Source of the DNA: Plecoglossus altivelis
Lineage: Eukaryota > Chordata > Actinopteri > Osmeriformes > Plecoglossidae
Assembly: GCA_036571765.1 (NCBI GenBank)
Contig: BROE01000019.1
Coordinates: forward strand, 1,663,367 to 1,727,366
DNA length: 64,000 nt
Reading direction: 5' to 3'
A program made the position numbers and the translations under genes. The notes below the pieces were generated by a model. It was given only the letters and a program-made list of their open reading frames with translations, was not told the origin of the DNA and ran no database searches. Positions 11,560 to 22,243 of the stretch are shown one piece after another (positions within the stretch are counted from its first letter, which is position 1; each line of letters begins with the position of its first letter).

Positions 11560-12732
11560 TCTTTCTTATATTTACCCATGCCTCTTCTCCTTAAAATAAT
11601 ATTTGGAAAAAATGTTTTCTTCTCTTGTCCTTTAAGGCCTAGTATGTCACTTTCTCGCTTTCCACATATAACAATGTTTAAATGCACAAAATGACTGTAG
11701 TATTTTCTATTCATTTTGCTACAATATATTTGATCACATTTGCATCTTTGCTCTAACCTCTCTCATCTTTCAGTGATGAAGAGATGAAGAGAAGAGGAAT
11801 TTGTATATATCGATACATATATTTTCAACTACAAAAGTGTATTTTTTATTTGTTAATTCTTATTTAATATATTGAGATTTTTCTTTTTGACATTTTCATG
11901 CTTAAAACTGTTGTATATGGGAAGGACTACCAACAGTGCAAAGAAAACTTGTTTGAAAGAAGCAAACTCCAGAACTCATGAACATAAGACATATGTTTGG
12001 ACTCATTAACAGGATTCACATGTACAATAACCTTGGTCCAAAGTTTCCTGATTATTGGATAATCAAAAAAATCCTGATGATTGTGATTGTTAGGGGGGTC
12101 TCAAGATTGACCAGAAACGTTCAAGTTTATTGAATCCTAAATAGATTAAATGTCTTAATTTGGAGCTGCTTCAGTTATAATCGATCTGTATTTAAATTGA
12201 TCCCATGGCTTTTAATGGCAACTTGTTCCATTGAATGGTTTCTCCAATATAGGTTTCAAATGATACTTTTGATAATTGTCTGAAAATTGCATTTTTCTGA
12301 ACATAAATCTTGGGAAAGTAGCATTTTACCATTATGAAAGACTTTTCACTTTTGAAAAATTGTTTGAATTGAACTAGATGTGTTAAATTGTGAAAGGACT
12401 TCAAAATTAGAAGGACATTAACATTTCTTTTGATTGACAATGTGTCAACCAAAATCAAAGATTCATGTGTGCTTCATTGTATTTACATAAACAATCTTGT
12501 TGTAATACAGTTTTTACATCAAGTAGTGTTGTTAATGTTTGGTTGTAAATGAAGCACTGAAACAGATAAACATAGAGACGGTAGCATAATATGTCTGGCC
12601 TTCCTTCATGCTACCTTTACAGTAATATGAGAAATGTGTACCCTATCATATACCAAGATAATTAACATGTCAAACTGTACCGTATACACATGCTATACAC
12701 ATATTAGTAATCATGTTTTGTCACATAAAACC

Positions 12733-12762
12733 TATATATTATGTATATATATATATATATGT
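12733..12762. repeat. (TA)n microsatellite
   Basis: An alternating TA tract in an AT-rich interval (11560-13500). A second complex ATAT/ACAC tract lies at about 13410-13485. Confidence 0.8.
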
Positions 12763-12917
12763 CATTATATCTTCATGACTGTCTTATATTCCATAATACA
12801 CATTCTTCTGAAAATGTGAGTTATTGCTCAGTTGATTATTATCTCAAATAAATGCGTTTCATAAGACATTGTGAATGTGAGAATATAATATATGTTGCGT
12901 CTCGCGTTTCAATAGCA

Positions 12918-12990
12918 GTTTCCGTAGTGTAGTGGTTATCACGTTCGCCTAACACGCGAAAGGTCCCCGGTTCGAGACCGGGCGGAAACA
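12918..12990 (+). tRNA. tRNA-Val (anticodon AAC)
   Basis: A complete 73-base tRNA-Val. The acceptor stem pairs, the A box is intact, the loop reads CCTAACA with AAC at 12951-12953 (A34 normally becomes inosine and reads GTC, GTT and GTA), and the B box is GGTTCGAGACC. It is followed at once by TTTT (12993-12996) and a longer T-run at about 12999-13005, a proper Pol III terminator. It lies alone, 1.4 kb beyond the decayed array. Confidence 0.97.
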
Positions 12991-13006
12991 TATTTTCATT
13001 TTTTTC
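12991..13006 (+). terminator. Pol III terminator of tRNA-Val(AAC)
   Basis: TTTT at 12993-12996 and a run of about seven T just beyond, starting three bases after the discriminator base of the tRNA at 12918-12990. Confidence 0.8.
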
Positions 13007-13832
13007 ATCTCCTTAATAGAAAATAATGAACGTTTTTCTTTCTACTTTTATAGTCTCATATATGATAATAGGATATGAATCTCTAGTGTTATAGAAACTA
13101 ATACAACGGTGAAAACATCTCAACTGTATCTTTGTCTGTATCAGATATGATTTCGGAAGAGGCTTTTTGTTTTCTGTATGAAATGTATAAAGGCTGTCAT
13201 CAGAATGTACAGGAAGACTGTATATGTTTGAAACATGCTTTTAAATGTATAACACATTATACTTTCAACTATATGAATGTATGACTTTTTTTTATAAAAT
13301 AAAATATTTTAAATCAAAACACTTATTTAATGAAAGGTTTAATGATCTTCCAATGCAGGCTTAATCTACAATAGATAGTATTATGGAACAAGGACAAAAT
13401 ATTACACATGCATATATATATATACACGTGTGTATATACAGTATATATACACACATATATATCTATATCTATATACACATATATAATCAAAGGGCACGTT
13501 TAATTACAAATACAGTGGTCCAACAGCAAACCGGTTGTCTTTATTTTATTTATTATAATACAATGCTTCTCCCTTGTGGTCATTACATGCAGTCCATACG
13601 TTTATAAAAAGTGTCCTTAAAAGTGGACACATCCAAGGCTTACTCATGCCTTACCAACAACAATCAAGTATTTCTATTTTTCCAGTAATTAGGATACAAG
13701 CCACAATTAAATTGGACCGGAACAGTTGCTACTACTACTATGGGAAGGACATGACATGCAGTTTTCTTATGTCAAAGAGGTCCCATCCCATGTTGTATTA
13801 CTCTTCATCCAATTTTCAGTTTTTCTTATCTC

Positions 13833-14381
13833 TCAGATGACATCCTGCAGTTCTTTGACCGACTGCACCATGGCCCGGAATCTGTCATGGAAGCGACCTG
13901 TTATTTCCTTCAGCCAAGTAACCTGTAGCTCCCCGATCCACCTTTGTATTCCTTCCAGCTGCTTCTGCACCTCCTTTTGCTCCTCCTGCTCCGCCAACAG
14001 GGCCCGGTGAGCACAATTCTCGGCTTGATATGAACGCTGCAGCTCGGCCAGGCTGGACTCTAGCTTCCGAATCTCTGGCACCCTCAGTGAATCTCTGATG
14101 TGGCTTGTCATCTCGTAACAAAACATTAGGAGGAACAGAAAAGACGTAATAAGTGCGTGTCTTTGCGGCCTGACAAGCGTTCGAAACGCCTTAAGAGAAA
14201 CTGTTGCAGTTTATGTGTACTTCCTCGCACTTAAAAGACGATCTTCGTTAAGTTAAATTCCGTTTACGTTTCTTACCCAAATTGCCTCAACGACTACCAG
14301 AACTTCATATAGGCCCGATATGCTATCAACTCTGAACATGCAGGTTTGAGGGGTGAATCCAACGAATTGTGCTTCATACAG
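13833..14381 (-). CDS. mis12 kinetochore homologue, reading frame broken
   Basis: Mis12 is a subunit of the MIS12 complex that links centromeric chromatin to the KNL1/NDC80 microtubule-binding machinery at kinetochores. The translation matches it in four consecutive pieces that lie in different frames. 14381 to about 14280 has YEAQF-GFTPQTCM near the N terminus. About 14218-14135 has STHKLQQFLLRRFERL. About 14138-14075 has VPPNVLLRDDK. About 14083-13833 holds the coiled coil with CAHRALLAEQEEQK and ends ELQDVI-stop. At least three frame changes are needed, and the stop may itself be premature. Order and spacing match the roughly 205-residue human protein. A possible first coding exon lies at 14933-14906 (two ATGs, GT donor). 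It lies head to head with derl2, as in human. Identity is well supported; whether it is a pseudogene or sequence error is open. Confidence 0.75.
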
Positions 14382-15757
14382 ATGAAGAGATGAGGGAGAC
14401 CGTATCCTCTTGGGGACAAAACATGATGCGAGATCTTGTTGGTTGCATCAATATGACCTAATTGCAATCAACATAATTATGAAAGTTTGTCAACTATTGA
14501 AAAGCTATCAAGATTATTAAACTAATGGACAGCCTGCGATGCAAACATTTTATTTCAGCGAATTAACTGTTCCGGTTGCTAGCATTCTAATGTAATCCCA
14601 ACTGACTTTAATAGTTATTATTTTACAGAGTTTTGGCATGGTGTACTGTCTCGTCAACTATTAGCCGGCCAGCCAACTCAACCTGTTTTGAGTGCGTTAG
14701 GGTTAGGTATTTGATGCGGTATCCACTGTAGTTAACCAGCGAGCATTGCAATCTTTGCATGAGTACTAGGAGCCCGACTCTAGTCTGGAACGATTCATGA
14801 ACGGGTTACGGAGGGTTAAATACTGCTACAGACGACGTGATATGGAAACATTTACGCATTTTATTTTTTAATGGCTTTTGTTAATCTATGAACACGCGTT
14901 TTTACCTTCACCAACTCCGTTGTCGTCCATCATCAAGTGAATAATGCTTGGGTTGCAGCAAATTGACGCTCCCGTGCCATGTTTTATTGTGTTGCTGCAG
15001 AAGTCAATCATTTGCGACTCTACGCACTAGCGCCGCCAACTGCTCAGAGAGACCTAGGCTAACACGAGGAGGAAAGAGGTAACAAAGTAAATATAACTGC
15101 AAGCATGCTACGACCCAAGTTCTCAATGATCAAGTAGACTGACATGTAAAGTTAGCCCATACAAAATCAGACACTTCATGCCTAAGAATGAACACATCTT
15201 TAAACAACTGATATATCTAAACATGAATGAAATACTTAAAATGTATTGCACTTTTTATCAAAACCTGTTTATTTATGTTATAGTTAGCTATAAATTCTAT
15301 TCACGCGTTTATTTGGAAAAAAATGTTTTTAAAAGAAGTTAGCAAAACCATCCATCCATTGTCTACTGCTAATCCCTGAAGGGATTGCAGTGCCGCTTGT
15401 TCCCATTTTGGGGTCACGGGTGACTGGAGCCTAACCCAGTAGTTTTCGGGCCATGGGCACCGTACACCCTGGACTGGGACCAGCAAGTCGCAGGGCAGTT
15501 AGCAAAACCAATATGCACTGTAGTAAACAAAAAAGAATGGTCACAGATGATAGCCCGCCCCTTATTTTTATTCGCTGAAAATATTGACGCGGACCAATCG
15601 AATTCTGACATCATTTTATACAGTCCGTATGGGATTTTGAGTGACATATATGTGGTTCGCTCACTAAACATAAACAAAAGCTATCCAGCCAATGGTACTC
15701 CCCTGCTATCATGGTGACGTGTCAAGCAAGTGCCGGAAGCGTCTGAGTTGTTCCAAG
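14382..15757. promoter_or_regulatory. Divergent mis12/derl2 intergenic region
   Basis: About 1.4 kb separates the first recognisable mis12 codons (minus) from the derl2 start (plus). The two genes are also head to head in human, so shared promoter activity here is a reasonable inference. I cannot point to a specific TATA box or factor site. The interval contains a candidate minus-strand exon (14933-14906) and a retroposon insertion (15351-15496). Confidence 0.35.
15337..15510. mobile_element. Short retroposon insertion with 14-bp target duplication
   Basis: Insert 15351-15496 (146 bases) is flanked by perfect direct repeats AGTTAGCAAAACCA at 15337-15350 and 15497-15510. The body (CATCCATCCATTGTCTACTGC at one end; GGAGCCTAACCCAGTAGTTTTCGGGCCA and TACACCCTGGACTGG inside) has the look of a widespread teleost LINE/SINE 3' tail. 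The perfect duplication implies a fairly recent target-primed insertion. It lies about 250 bases upstream of the derl2 start codon. Confidence 0.8.
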
Positions 15758-18655
15758 ATGGCTTACCAGACATTTCAGCAGGAATATTTACAAATTCCTG
15801 TTGTTACTAGGGCATACACAACCGCATGTGTTCTCACAACCGCTGCAGTGGTAAGAAATAATTTTTTGAAATATGTATTTCACCAGTTCTGTTTATGTCA
15901 CTGATGACAAGCAGCTGGTGTTTGTCTCCTACATGTTAGTCTGCTAGTAGCTGTCAGCTCAGCAAAACAGCACAGCAGCTAAGGTTTTGCTAGTTTGGCT
16001 AACGGGTTGCTAGACTATTTTAACATCTTACTGATTTCGATTAATCGATTTCTAATCATTCGTGGAAACAAGAAGTAGCTAGTCAAATTAATTATTGCAG
16101 ACCTGTCCCAACCTCGTAATGCATCACATTTTCGCCTTGACTGAGAGACTTGCTAGTTAGCTAAATCTCATGTTGGCTCTCAAGTTATCTAGTCTCACAC
16201 TGCAGCTGTTGAGCAAGTTATTGAGCTAGAGCTAGCTACGTACTGTACAATTGCTGTGCAGATTATTGTAGTTTATGTTTAATTCGAAAAGGGAAAGACT
16301 GTAACAATTTATTTCAATAAGGACATAATATATCTTGCGTTATTGTTATTTTTATTTTAAGATACCGTCTCATTGCGGTCTAGCCTAACTGCGAAAAAGA
16401 ACAAGCCAAATAATTACAGTGTGAATAATCATGAAATTTGTGTCTATTCTGATGAGTTGCTCTGTCTCCTATAGCAATTAGAACTCATCACACCTTTCCA
16501 ACTATACTTCAATCCAGATTTGATACTAAGGAATTATCAGGTGAGTAAGCGATACTCAAATTAGTGACATAAACGAGTTGAATCGTTTAAAGGAAATTAA
16601 GTTGTTTGTTTTTTTAAACCTAAGGTTTAATGAAAGTCCTCAGACATACATTTCATAGATAATGTTGTCATTAGTTTGTATTACAGTATTCCCCTGTTGC
16701 TGGGATACATTAATGAAACAGGGATACCTGCTATTTTATGTAATAGAAAATCAATAAAAATCACATGCTCTGTAAGAAAACATCTGCATGTAATTCGTGG
16801 CCTTGAGTGACAGTCTGCTTTAGGTATATTAGTTTTAGGAAATAATGAATATAGCCCAGTAATGTGTTTTTGTTGTAGTTCATTGGTAGACAATAATAAT
16901 ATCACCTAATGGCAACATTTGTGAAAGTGTATAGTGTTGAAGTATAATTACACTTCTCGTTAGTATTTATTGGACCTCTGATTAATTGAAAAGAAAAGTT
17001 GTTGAAGGAGTTGAGTTTACAATGTCACGTGGTTTCAGTTTGGACAAATGTGCTCAAGCAGAATTGAATGTAATTTTGACATTTGTAGCTCCTTCATTTC
17101 CCCCCCCACAGTCTATGAGTTCCAAAGACATTACCAAATATTGCTAAGCATTGCTAATTTTGTGCCTCAAAACAGAACCAGCTTTATGAAGTATGACCTA
17201 CATTTCTATATAATACTTGATCTATACTCCCTCCATCACTACATGTCTCCAGATGTTAGGCTAGGTTTAACGATTTTCTACATGCAGTTCCAAGACTTGA
17301 CTTTGTTGCGTCTCTCTCCAGGTATGGCGAATCATAACCAACTTTCTATTTTTTGGCCCAGTTGGCTTCAACTTCCTTTTCAATATGATCTTTTTGTATC
17401 CTTTCAATCATATGCCTCTTTGAAACTTAAACTTGACATACTGTCAGGTTCTCAATTTTTACAAGGAAATTGTGTACAATATTTGCTTTAAATTTGACCT
17501 CTGTTTTGGTAAATTAACTGGCTACTCCTTTATGGTGAAGAGATGTCCTTAAACGCGACTTTCAGATATCGATACTGTCGTATGCTGGAGGAGGGTTCGT
17601 TCAGGGGTCGCACCGCTGACTTTGTCTTCATGTTCCTCTTTGGTGGCCTTCTGATGACTGTATCCTTTTACCATGATCTTTTTTCAATATCATGAATTGT
17701 GACTATAAGTGAGTTCAATTACTTTCAATTAGGTAGCCTTTCTACTTTTGCTCTAAGATTGACAGTTGGGTTTACGCTGGTTTCCGGCTATGTAATTGAT
17801 TTCTTGATTTCAAACTGAGAAATGTCAACTTAGTTCCGTATGTGTTTTCACCTGTTGTATAATTTACTCATTACATTAAGAGGACCAATTTAAAAATTTT
17901 CTACTCAATCATACTCTGTTAATCTTCTTAATATCATCACAGATATTTGGCACTTTTGTGAGTCTAGTGTTCTTGGGCCAAGCCTTTACCATCATGCTAG
18001 TGTACGTGTGGAGCAGACGTAACCCCAACGTCCGCATGAACTTCTTTGGCCTGCTGAACTTCCAGGCACCTTTCCTGCCCTGGGTTCTGATGGGATTCTC
18101 CCTGTTACTGGGCAACTCCATCATTGTGGATCTACTAGGTACCGGTTGCTATTTATGTCACTACAGTTGGCCTTGCGAATTAATTGCTCTGTCTAGTCAA
18201 GATAAAATGCCTCTGTCTTTGGTAAGGATAGTTGACATGTCATTTACCCTCCTCCTCAAGGTATTGCTGTAGGTCATGTATACTTCTTCCTGGAAGACGT
18301 GTTCCCTAACCAACCAGGCGGTGGCAGATGGCTCAAGACTCCTTCATTTCTGTGAGTTTGATTCTCCTCACTTGCAGTGTGACCGTTTGCAGTGATGGAA
18401 AAATCACTGTGAACTACAAGTGAATTGTAGTTTGACATTTGAGTTTACATTTTTTTTAAAATGTGTTGTTTATAGCCTATGAATCATATAACCTCTTGCC
18501 TTGGGATATGAATGTATGTCCTCCTTTCTATATTTTGTCCACCACACAGTAAGATGCTGTTCGACACACCAGAAGAGGACGCCAACTACAACCCTCTCCC
18601 GGAGGAGCGGCCCGGAGGGTTTGGATGGGGCGAGGGCCAGCGCCTCGGGGGTTAA
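15758..18655 (+). CDS. derl2: Derlin-2
   Basis: Derlin-2 is an ER-membrane pseudo-rhomboid that helps move misfolded proteins to the cytosol for ER-associated degradation. Seven coding exons join in phase: 15758-15850, 16475-16540, 17322-17395, 17566-17659, 17943-18138, 18261-18351, 18550-18655. They give 239 residues, the same length as human. The N terminus MAYQTFQQEYLQIP is characteristic, and the WR motif follows at residues 54-56 (VWRIITNFL). Several hydrophobic spans follow, including FLFGGLLMT and GNSIIVDLLG. The C-terminal tail GGFGWGEGQRLGG is the SHP-type motif that binds p97/VCP. Introns 3 and 4 start GTATCCTTT and are minor-class. Candidate poly(A) signals are AATAAA at 19076 and 19916. 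Confidence 0.97.
17396..17565 (+). other. derl2: U12-type intron (derl2 intron 3)
   Basis: The donor is GTATCCTTTC, the minor-spliceosome 5' consensus, and the coding frame requires splicing exactly there (phase 2). A CCTTAAAC branch-point match lies at 17547-17554, about 12 bases before the AG, the short spacing typical of U12 introns. There is no long polypyrimidine tract. Confidence 0.9.
17660..17942 (+). other. derl2: U12-type intron (derl2 intron 4)
   Basis: The donor is GTATCCTTTT in phase 0 after the Met-Thr of FGGLLMT. A TTCTTAAT branch-point-like word at 17925-17932 lies about 11 bases before the acceptor ATCACAG. It is separated from the previous U12-type intron by one 94-base exon. 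Confidence 0.88.
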
Positions 18656-19075
18656 CATGTCACCTTCCCATCATTACAGGATCACTATCATGGACATTCC
18701 CTCAAAGGAAGGCTAGGAGGACATATAATGTGGTCTTTATTCAACTTGTTTCACTATAGTTCTGGATGAAGGTCAATCTCCTACCTGAGCTTTCCGGAGA
18801 TTCGTCGGTTGTCTGTGTACTGTATGTGGCTTACAACCCCCTCAAGGACTGTTCTAAAAGCCAGACTGTTGCCATGAGACTACCTGTGACGAGGCAACAA
18901 CAGGGAGAGGGGATTTTGAAGGGCAAACCTTTGGCTGTATTGTTGGCGTATGTCTTTATCTTAAAAAATATAATCAGATGACCAGAAACAAGAGGAATGA
19001 GGATATCTGATTGAATTGATGAATTCCGGTCAGATCTCACGTGTTTTCCATTTGATTTTTTTTTTCTTTTTTAAG

Positions 19076-19081
19076 AATAAA
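19076..19081 (+). terminator. derl2: Candidate poly(A) signal for derl2
   Basis: AATAAA about 420 bases after the derl2 stop codon, following a T-rich tract. A second AATAAA lies at 19916-19921. Confidence 0.45.
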
Positions 19082-19640
19082 TGTGTGGCAAGCAAGAATA
19101 ATTGTTGCGTATTCTTCTGGTATTATTCCCTTGGTCAGTTTGCTGTAATTGTGGAATTCTATAAAATTTATTTTAATTATTCTCAATCATTATACTGTAC
19201 TTTTAATTGCAGTAACTTTGGTTCAGATGGTTAAGTAGGCATTTTACGAGCTGTTACAGTTGTTGTGTTATATACCACGTGAGTAGAGTGTCTATATTTT
19301 AACCACTAAAAAGATGAAATTAAATAGAACAGTCAGTATCCTTTCCTAACCAGCAAGGTCACAGGGACACTTTACAGCTTTATTCTAAGTAGATACCAAT
19401 TTTAAAGAATCCTGTTTCACATATACATGCATGGTATGAATTTAATATGCTAGGTCCACCGTGATTATGTGGTGGTGCTACAACCCAGTGTAATGTTATA
19501 GTAATTAAAGGACATTGTATCTTTAATGGTTTAGGTAGTCAATGAATATCTAATTCTGTAGTGTACTTCTACCTTTATACTTTTTTGTTTGCCTGGTCTC
19601 TTGTTGTGTATAAATGCTGGGATATATACTACATTCACAA

Positions 19641-20405
19641 ACCTTTCAGAAAAGAAAAGGTATGATGTCACTACGTTTTTGAGTTTATGTATTGTTACCC
19701 CTAACAATTAAGATTAAAATGTGTCAGTTTATTACTTGTACATTTACTGTTCTTTGTTCACCATCATAATTAGATGACTAAATATTTAACAGTAAGCCAA
19801 AAAAAGCCAATATTAAGAAATATTCCTGTGTTGAATTTCTCAGCTTACTAGACTAAGTATTCCTCTATCTTCTGTGCTGCTCTCGTTTTGTTGAAATAAT
19901 AGTGAATCATATCACAATAAAGTATTTTCCCTATCAAAGGAAACATTTTGTGTGATGTTCATTATATGTAACTGTTAGCATACCAAGTTTTACTTGTATC
20001 AACCTTTTCGAAAGAAAAGGTATGGAAGTACACTAGCAGTATTTTGAGTTTTTATGTCATTGATTACCTTAAACAATTAAAGATACAATGTGTCCAGTTT
20101 ATTACTAGTACATTTACACTGGTTCTTTGTCACCATCCACATAATTAGCATGACCTAAATATTTAAAAGTAAGCCAAAAAAGCAATACTTAAGGAAAATA
20201 TATTCCTGCTGTTGTAATTTCTCAGGTCACCTAGACATAAGTAATATCCTCCTATCATTCTGTGCTGCTTCCAAGTTTTGTTGAAATAACTACAGTGCAA
20301 CTCCATCATTACACCAAATTAAAGTTATTTTCCACTATCAACAGGAAACATTTTGTGCTGATGTGTATTACTATGTACACTGTTAGCATACAGTTTTACT
20401 GTTAT
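19641..20405. repeat. Imperfect tandem duplication, copies 19641-20000 and 20001-20405
   Basis: The second copy repeats the first in order and orientation, from the AAAGAAAAGGTATG start through GTGCTGCT and GGAAACATTTTGTG to CTGTTAGCATAC. The copies differ mainly by isolated extra bases in the second, which is about 45 bases longer. For example CAATAAAGTA becomes CAAATTAAAGTTA, and GTGTCAGTTT becomes GTGTCCAGTTT. Insertion-rich differences of this kind resemble uncorrected long-read sequence more than evolved substitutions. Confidence 0.85.
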
Positions 20406-20905
20406 GGTGATAGTAGGCTGATCTGCCTACTATAGATGATGTGCAGTCCCTCAACAAAGACAACCAATACATTAATAACTGAATCTTTAACTGATACGAC
20501 TTCACCTATCCAAAGGTTTTAAGAAACGCTGAAAACAGAAGCAATCAATACTGTATGATGAACAGAGCTGTGCATCATATTAAATATTGTTCTATTACTA
20601 TAGGCTCACAATCTATTATCGTGGTTAATCTAGTTAACAATTAAGTATGGCTAAAATGAACAACTACGTTAAGCAGATGATGGATTTAATCATGTTAGCA
20701 TCCCTTTCCCCTCAATTCCTATTAAGACATGTGTCTTAAAATAACAGAATTTGGACTGCAGCCTACTCTAAACCCTTTCCATTTTAGTTGGGAAAAGAAA
20801 ACAGTAGACATTTAAACTGAGTAATCAGGACACCTCTCTAGTTTCTGGGTTGAGCCTGGCTATTACGTGCCCATATTTTAAGTAAGGTCCAAGGTCCACC
20901 AAGGT

Positions 20906-22243
20906 TTATGCGACATCATCATAGTCCTCGTCACTCAGTCCACCCTCGTTGATATCGTCCTTACCGATGTCATCGTAGTCCTCTGAGGACACACTGTGTT
21001 TGTCATAGCAACTCTCCTGAATCACAGCGGTCTGTGTTTCTTTGTATGGAGGAGGCACAACCTGGTCATCCAAGGACAAATAATAAGGAGGCTCCGCGAG
21101 GTTCTCGTAGTTGTCTGCTTTGAGGAGCACAGAGACACGTTAACGAAAATATTTGGGTTGGAGTTTGCAATTACGTTAGAAGTTAATAATAGTAGCTATT
21201 TGATTCAGGCCAGGCATGCAGTGCACGTTGCGTAACATTTCCATTTTGTCTTATTTCTTGCAAACTAACCACAGGTTTACTCTAGTGAGAAATCTTACCA
21301 GGACATTCGTCAATCGGTGTCCTTGGTGGTAAAGGCGGTAGATCCTCTTCAATGTCTTTTGGATGATACAAGTTGCTTCTGACCAGTGAAAGAGATAGAC
21401 GAAAGGAGAAAAACATTTCTAAAACCGTGCTACAGCTCATTCATACAGGCTACATTCATTCTATGTAGGCGACATGTAGGATGTTATTTTTGAAAAGAGG
21501 AAATGGATATAGAGAAGCTGCGTCACTTTCTGTAAGCCTCAAGTCTTTATCCAAGTGGGTAGACTATAATTTTTGTGTAAGCCTGGACTTAAAAAAGGTT
21601 TTACTTTACATTTTATTTGATTAATTCTGTAAAGGTGAAGCGAGTTTTGGTGAAATATGACGAAAGAATATCGCTTCTTAAAGTATTTTTGATAACTTAC
21701 TGGACATAGAATTCAGGTGAATTTGAGGTATGATTTGGAGGTAAATTTGCTTGCAATACATCAGCTGTAAAGAGAAAGAAGAGCAACACTGGTTTAAAAT
21801 ACAACAGTCAAGTATGTAGGCTAAGAGTGTTTTAGTAATGGAGTTCAGTACTAAGGTGTTGATTGAAAGTAACTTTGACTTCAGAGGCAGAGTAGGCAAT
21901 GATATTGAGAGGCATTTTGTCATGTTTGCTGACATACACTTTACATCCTGATAACAACCAACCAATCCAAAGTTTTGTCAGGAAAAGTAATCCTAAACCT
22001 GTGTGAGTCACAGGCCTTTAATACACAATCATTAAGGTCAAACCAGCACTCATGATTTGAAGCCAGAACTTACCTATACTGCCTTTAATGTATATTCAGT
22101 AATTTCATATATGTAAACAATGTTTAAATACCTTTTTTGAAGATACACCTACTGACAAGGAAAAAGATGAGCCCAATCACCACAGAGACAAAAATAATTC
22201 CAATGATTATCCATAGCCAGAAGTAATCTCGTAATTGATCCAT
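20906..22243 (-). CDS. scimp: SCIMP-like transmembrane adaptor
   Basis: SCIMP is a small palmitoylated membrane adaptor of antigen-presenting cells that scaffolds Lyn, Csk, Grb2 and SLP65/76 near MHC-II and Toll-like receptors. Four coding exons splice in phase on the minus strand: 22243-22132, 21764-21701, 21378-21299, 21117-20906. They give 155 residues (human about 145). There are few extracellular residues (MDQLRDYFW), one membrane span at about residues 8-31, then a cysteine that could be palmitoylated (SRCIFKK). The tail has the proline-rich SH3 ligand LPPLPPR (72-78), as in mammalian SCIMP, then YENL (89-92, Grb2-type pYxN), PPPY, and two acidic DYDD motifs, the last at the C terminus. 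It lies head to head with rabep1, its neighbour in human 17p13.2, which supports the assignment. An in-frame stop lies just upstream of the chosen ATG. No convincing poly(A) signal was found. Confidence 0.86.

Larger units (their letters stand above)
10834..11560 (+). repeat. Tandem array of tRNA-Val units
   Basis: At least four units of about 170-250 bases. Each has a leader block (a GCAGTTGTTACTCC-like word, then a TTTACTCTGTCGTATCAACC-like stretch) ahead of a tRNA-Val copy. Leaders begin near 10845, 11005, 11183 and 11435. Only the first unit holds an intact tRNA. The array abuts the 500-N gap, so the true copy number is unknown. Confidence 0.75.
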
